DNA from: Chloroflexota bacterium
Lineage (GTDB): Bacteria; Chloroflexota; Dehalococcoidia; Dehalococcoidales; WRFJ01
Direction of reading: 5' to 3'
DNA: 6,985 nucleotides
Assembly (NCBI GenBank): GCA_009778865.1
Contig: WRFJ01000044.1
Coordinates: 1 to 6,985, forward strand
A program made the translations under genes and the position numbers. Under the pieces are notes generated by a model that saw nothing but the letters and a program-made list of their open reading frames with translations, was not told the DNA's origin and made no database searches. Of this stretch, positions 4,969 through 6,985 are shown piece by piece; position 1 is the stretch's first letter; each line of letters starts with the position of its first letter.

Positions 4969-6985
4969 ATGTTTAAAAAACTATTTAAAAGAATGGCTAC
5001 CGCACTAGCAATCATCGTTCTTCTTGTTTCCACGTTCGGTGGTGTGGCAGGTGCCGGGTCCGAAACAAGAGCCATCCAAGATTTAAGGCTATATAGCTCA
5101 ATAGTTTTGCAATTGCAATTTTCTGATGATCCTGTTCAGACGTTTAACTCCTTATCAGAAAAAGAACAGGATAAAGTCAAAGAAGTGATATTCTATCACT
5201 TTGAGAATATCCAAGCCATTATTGATGCAAATGGCTCAGATCTAGAAATTGAAGCCTATATTGATAATATTCCACAGGCTGTTCTCTTATTAATGCAGAT
5301 AGATCTTGATTATCTGGGTCTTTGGGCCCAAGTCTCTGCAGAAAAATACGATATAATGCCTCCCTGGAATCCTGCAGATGAACAGGCTTTACGCTTACAA
5401 GACCTTCTTTACCGCATAGATGAATTTAATTCTTTTGATGCTGAAGAAAGAGCTATAGTCTTAGATTATTTCGGTATGGTAGATGAGTGGTTTATCCCTG
5501 ATGAAGAAGAGGGACCAACCCAAGAAGACCTTGAGAATGCCGCTATTGAAAGAATACTGGTTTTACGCAATCTCTACCAAAACTACGAGTTCTTCTCTCA
5601 GTTATCAGACGATAATAAACTAAGCCTCTACGATCTCTTAGACTTTGACTTAGAACAAGTCTTAGCCATTGATGCTCAGTTCTCTTACCTAGAAGACCTA
5701 GGTTACAGCCTCTTAGTCAGTTCTGACATAATCAGAATAGCCAACGTCGGCTTTCTAAGCCTAGAAGAAGTTATGGTAGCCTTAGAAAACTCCATCAACA
5801 TGCCCCAGCTGCTCTCTAAGTTTAGAGAGTTTACCCAACTAGCCGCTCTCTTTAATCTTGAAGAAGCCTCCAGACAAAATTCAAAAGATGCTATCCTTTC
5901 GGATAATAAAACCATCATAGACTCTGCTTTAGACCAGCAGCTATGGAGAGAAACCGGTTTAGATGAATTCTCAGAAGATGCCCTACAAATCCAAGAACTA
6001 CTCTATCAGGCTTATACCTCATACGATGCCTATCAAACAGCCAAAGGTTTATTCATTGCCGGTTACTCGGTTAACGACATTAAACTGGCTTTCTTCTTAG
6101 GTGCTGCTCTGGCCTTAGATCCTCAGGATGTCATAAACTCCAGTGCCCAAGCTATTGTTAACTATGCTTTAGGTAATGGCCAGAGCCTAACTTCCAACCA
6201 AAAGTCTGCTTCCCTATCTATTGGCGACCTCTCTGAAGCCGATTATGCCGATATGCTTCTGCTCATCTCTTTCGGTGCTTCGGTTATGTATCTAGGCGGT
6301 ATGATGCTTTCCAGTACCCCGGGTCTGCCTTCCATTGAAGCACCTTTCATTGCTTACCTTGGTGAGAGCGATGCTGTTAACCTTAGTACCGGTGCTTTCT
6401 ACTACCATGAGAACATTCTTAATGTCCCCGGCAGAAACGGCTTAGATTTAGTATTAGGCATTACTTATGACTCCAGCCAAGCCGACCTATATAAACCAAT
6501 CTATGACTACTGGTACGGTGATAACTCCATCATATCGCCGACCATGCTTGAAGAACTGTGGAACATCGGTGCCGGCTGGTCTTTTGATCTGCCCTATATC
6601 TACAATGATACTTTTAAAAATACCTACAACATTCATATTCCCGGTAAAGGCACTTTTGAGTTTAATGGTACGCCTATCAGCAACGTGCATAACTGGATCA
6701 ATTATCCGCTGCAAGATATGGTGCTGACCAATTTCACAGGTTATACCCATGGCGGCGGCTCTTACAGAACCGAAACATCCCAATACAAACTGACTTTTAA
6801 AGACGGGTCGTATTACTACTTTAACAGTAATGGTCAAATCATTCTCCATGCAGATAATTTTAGCAATACTATCAGATACCAGTACGCGCTGCAGTCAACC
6901 TTTGATAGCCGCTATCTGTTAAGCAATATCGTAGATACTGCCGGCAAAAATTATACTCTGACTTACAGTGCCCCTTCTGGCGGCC
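4969..6985 (+). CDS. Secreted RHS/YD-repeat protein, N-terminal part (runs off the window)
   Basis: Open for 672 codons to the window edge with no stop. The start is ATG 4969 with GGAGG at 4958-4962 (6-nt gap). A Sec signal peptide (ALAIIVLLVSTFGGVAGA) is cleaved near residue 29. Residues ~51-116 match protein B. To about residue 460 the chain is acidic and helical, with loosely repeated Leu-rich segments (e.g. LSLEEVMVALENSI), and then a hydrophobic stretch with ADMLLLISFGASVMYLGG. At ~470-495, NLSTGAFYYHENILNVPGRNG leads into DLVLGITYDS, the usual entry of RHS/YD shells (S-T-G-x-F-x-Y, P-G-R-N-G). It is followed by WNIGAGWSFDLPYI and strand-turn repeats (FKDGSYYYFNSNGQIILH). RHS shells enclose a variable C-terminal toxin or act as surface glycan-binding scaffolds. 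The C-terminus is outside the window, so toxin activity is unproven. The segment looks less AT-rich than the minus-strand genes. Family call is firm. Confidence 0.9.
   Translation, partial: MFKKLFKRMATALAIIVLLVSTFGGVAGAGSETRAIQDLRLYSSIVLQLQFSDDPVQTFNSLSEKEQDKVKEVIFYHFENIQAIIDANGSDLEIEAYIDNIPQAVLLLMQIDLDYLGLWAQVSAEKYDIMPPWNPADEQALRLQDLLYRIDEFNSFDAEERAIVLDYFGMVDEWFIPDEEEGPTQEDLENAAIERILVLRNLYQNYEFFSQLSDDNKLSLYDLLDFDLEQVLAIDAQFSYLEDLGYSLLVSSDIIRIANVGFLSLEEVMVALENSINMPQLLSKFREFTQLAALFNLEEASRQNSKDAILSDNKTIIDSALDQQLWRETGLDEFSEDALQIQELLYQAYTSYDAYQTAKGLFIAGYSVNDIKLAFFLGAALALDPQDVINSSAQAIVNYALGNGQSLTSNQKSASLSIGDLSEADYADMLLLISFGASVMYLGGMMLSSTPGLPSIEAPFIAYLGESDAVNLSTGAFYYHENILNVPGRNGLDLVLGITYDSSQADLYKPIYDYWYGDNSIISPTMLEELWNIGAGWSFDLPYIYNDTFKNTYNIHIPGKGTFEFNGTPISNVHNWINYPLQDMVLTNFTGYTHGGGSYRTETSQYKLTFKDGSYYYFNSNGQIILHADNFSNTIRYQYALQSTFDSRYLLSNIVDTAGKNYTLTYSAPSGG

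Noticed and set aside
5703..6849. Three open frames inside gene E (minus 5703-5918, plus 6467-6727, minus 6487-6849)
   Set aside because: All lie within the continuous RHS frame, which has recognisable motifs; none has a supporting start.
1..6985. CRISPR array, tRNA or rRNA
   Set aside because: No regularly spaced repeats and no tRNA or rRNA signature seen on either strand.

Overview
The window looks like accessory, cell-surface DNA from a low-GC Gram-positive bacterium (Firmicutes/Bacillota, probably an anaerobic clostridial-type lineage). The support is AT-rich intergenic DNA, strong GGAGG-type Shine-Dalgarno sites, use of TTG starts, Sec signal peptides on most proteins, and an IS3-family transposase remnant. 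No housekeeping gene, tRNA, rRNA or CRISPR array was seen.

Layout, left to right. (1) About 1-780: minus-strand 3' part of an IS3-family transposase (OrfB, DDE integrase core). Its 5' part is missing, and it abuts the last ~43 codons of a plus-strand gene whose end resembles a CBM5/12-type carbohydrate-binding module. (2) 897-928: strong bidirectional terminator. (3) 972-2429: minus-strand two-gene operon for secreted proteins, B (304 aa) then A (about 174 aa), with a recognisable promoter and a ~125-nt leader. (4) 2774-2811: a second terminator that is a sequence relative of the first, together with a short coding-like remnant. (5) 2836-4409: minus-strand two-gene operon, D (secreted, 308 aa) then C (membrane-anchored, 203 aa). 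(6) 4410-4968: long divergent intergenic region holding several inverted repeats, a candidate promoter, a 30-codon leader ORF and an intrinsic terminator placed before the next gene. (7) 4969 to the window edge: start of a very large secreted RHS/YD-repeat protein (gene E), whose first 672 residues are visible.

The most interesting point is that proteins B and E share more than a signal peptide. Residues ~52-111 of B align by eye with residues ~51-116 of E (DPV..F.SL....Q.KV pattern, then a hydrophobic helix ending near VDM/IDLDY). B, D and E also carry nearly the same signal-peptide ending (S-x-FGG-V/M-A). This suggests a locus of co-adapted exported proteins around an RHS shell protein, with small proteins that reuse its N-terminal module. 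The RHS 3' end, where any toxin tip and immunity gene would lie, is outside the window. A toxin role for E and a partner or immunity role for A-D are therefore inference only.
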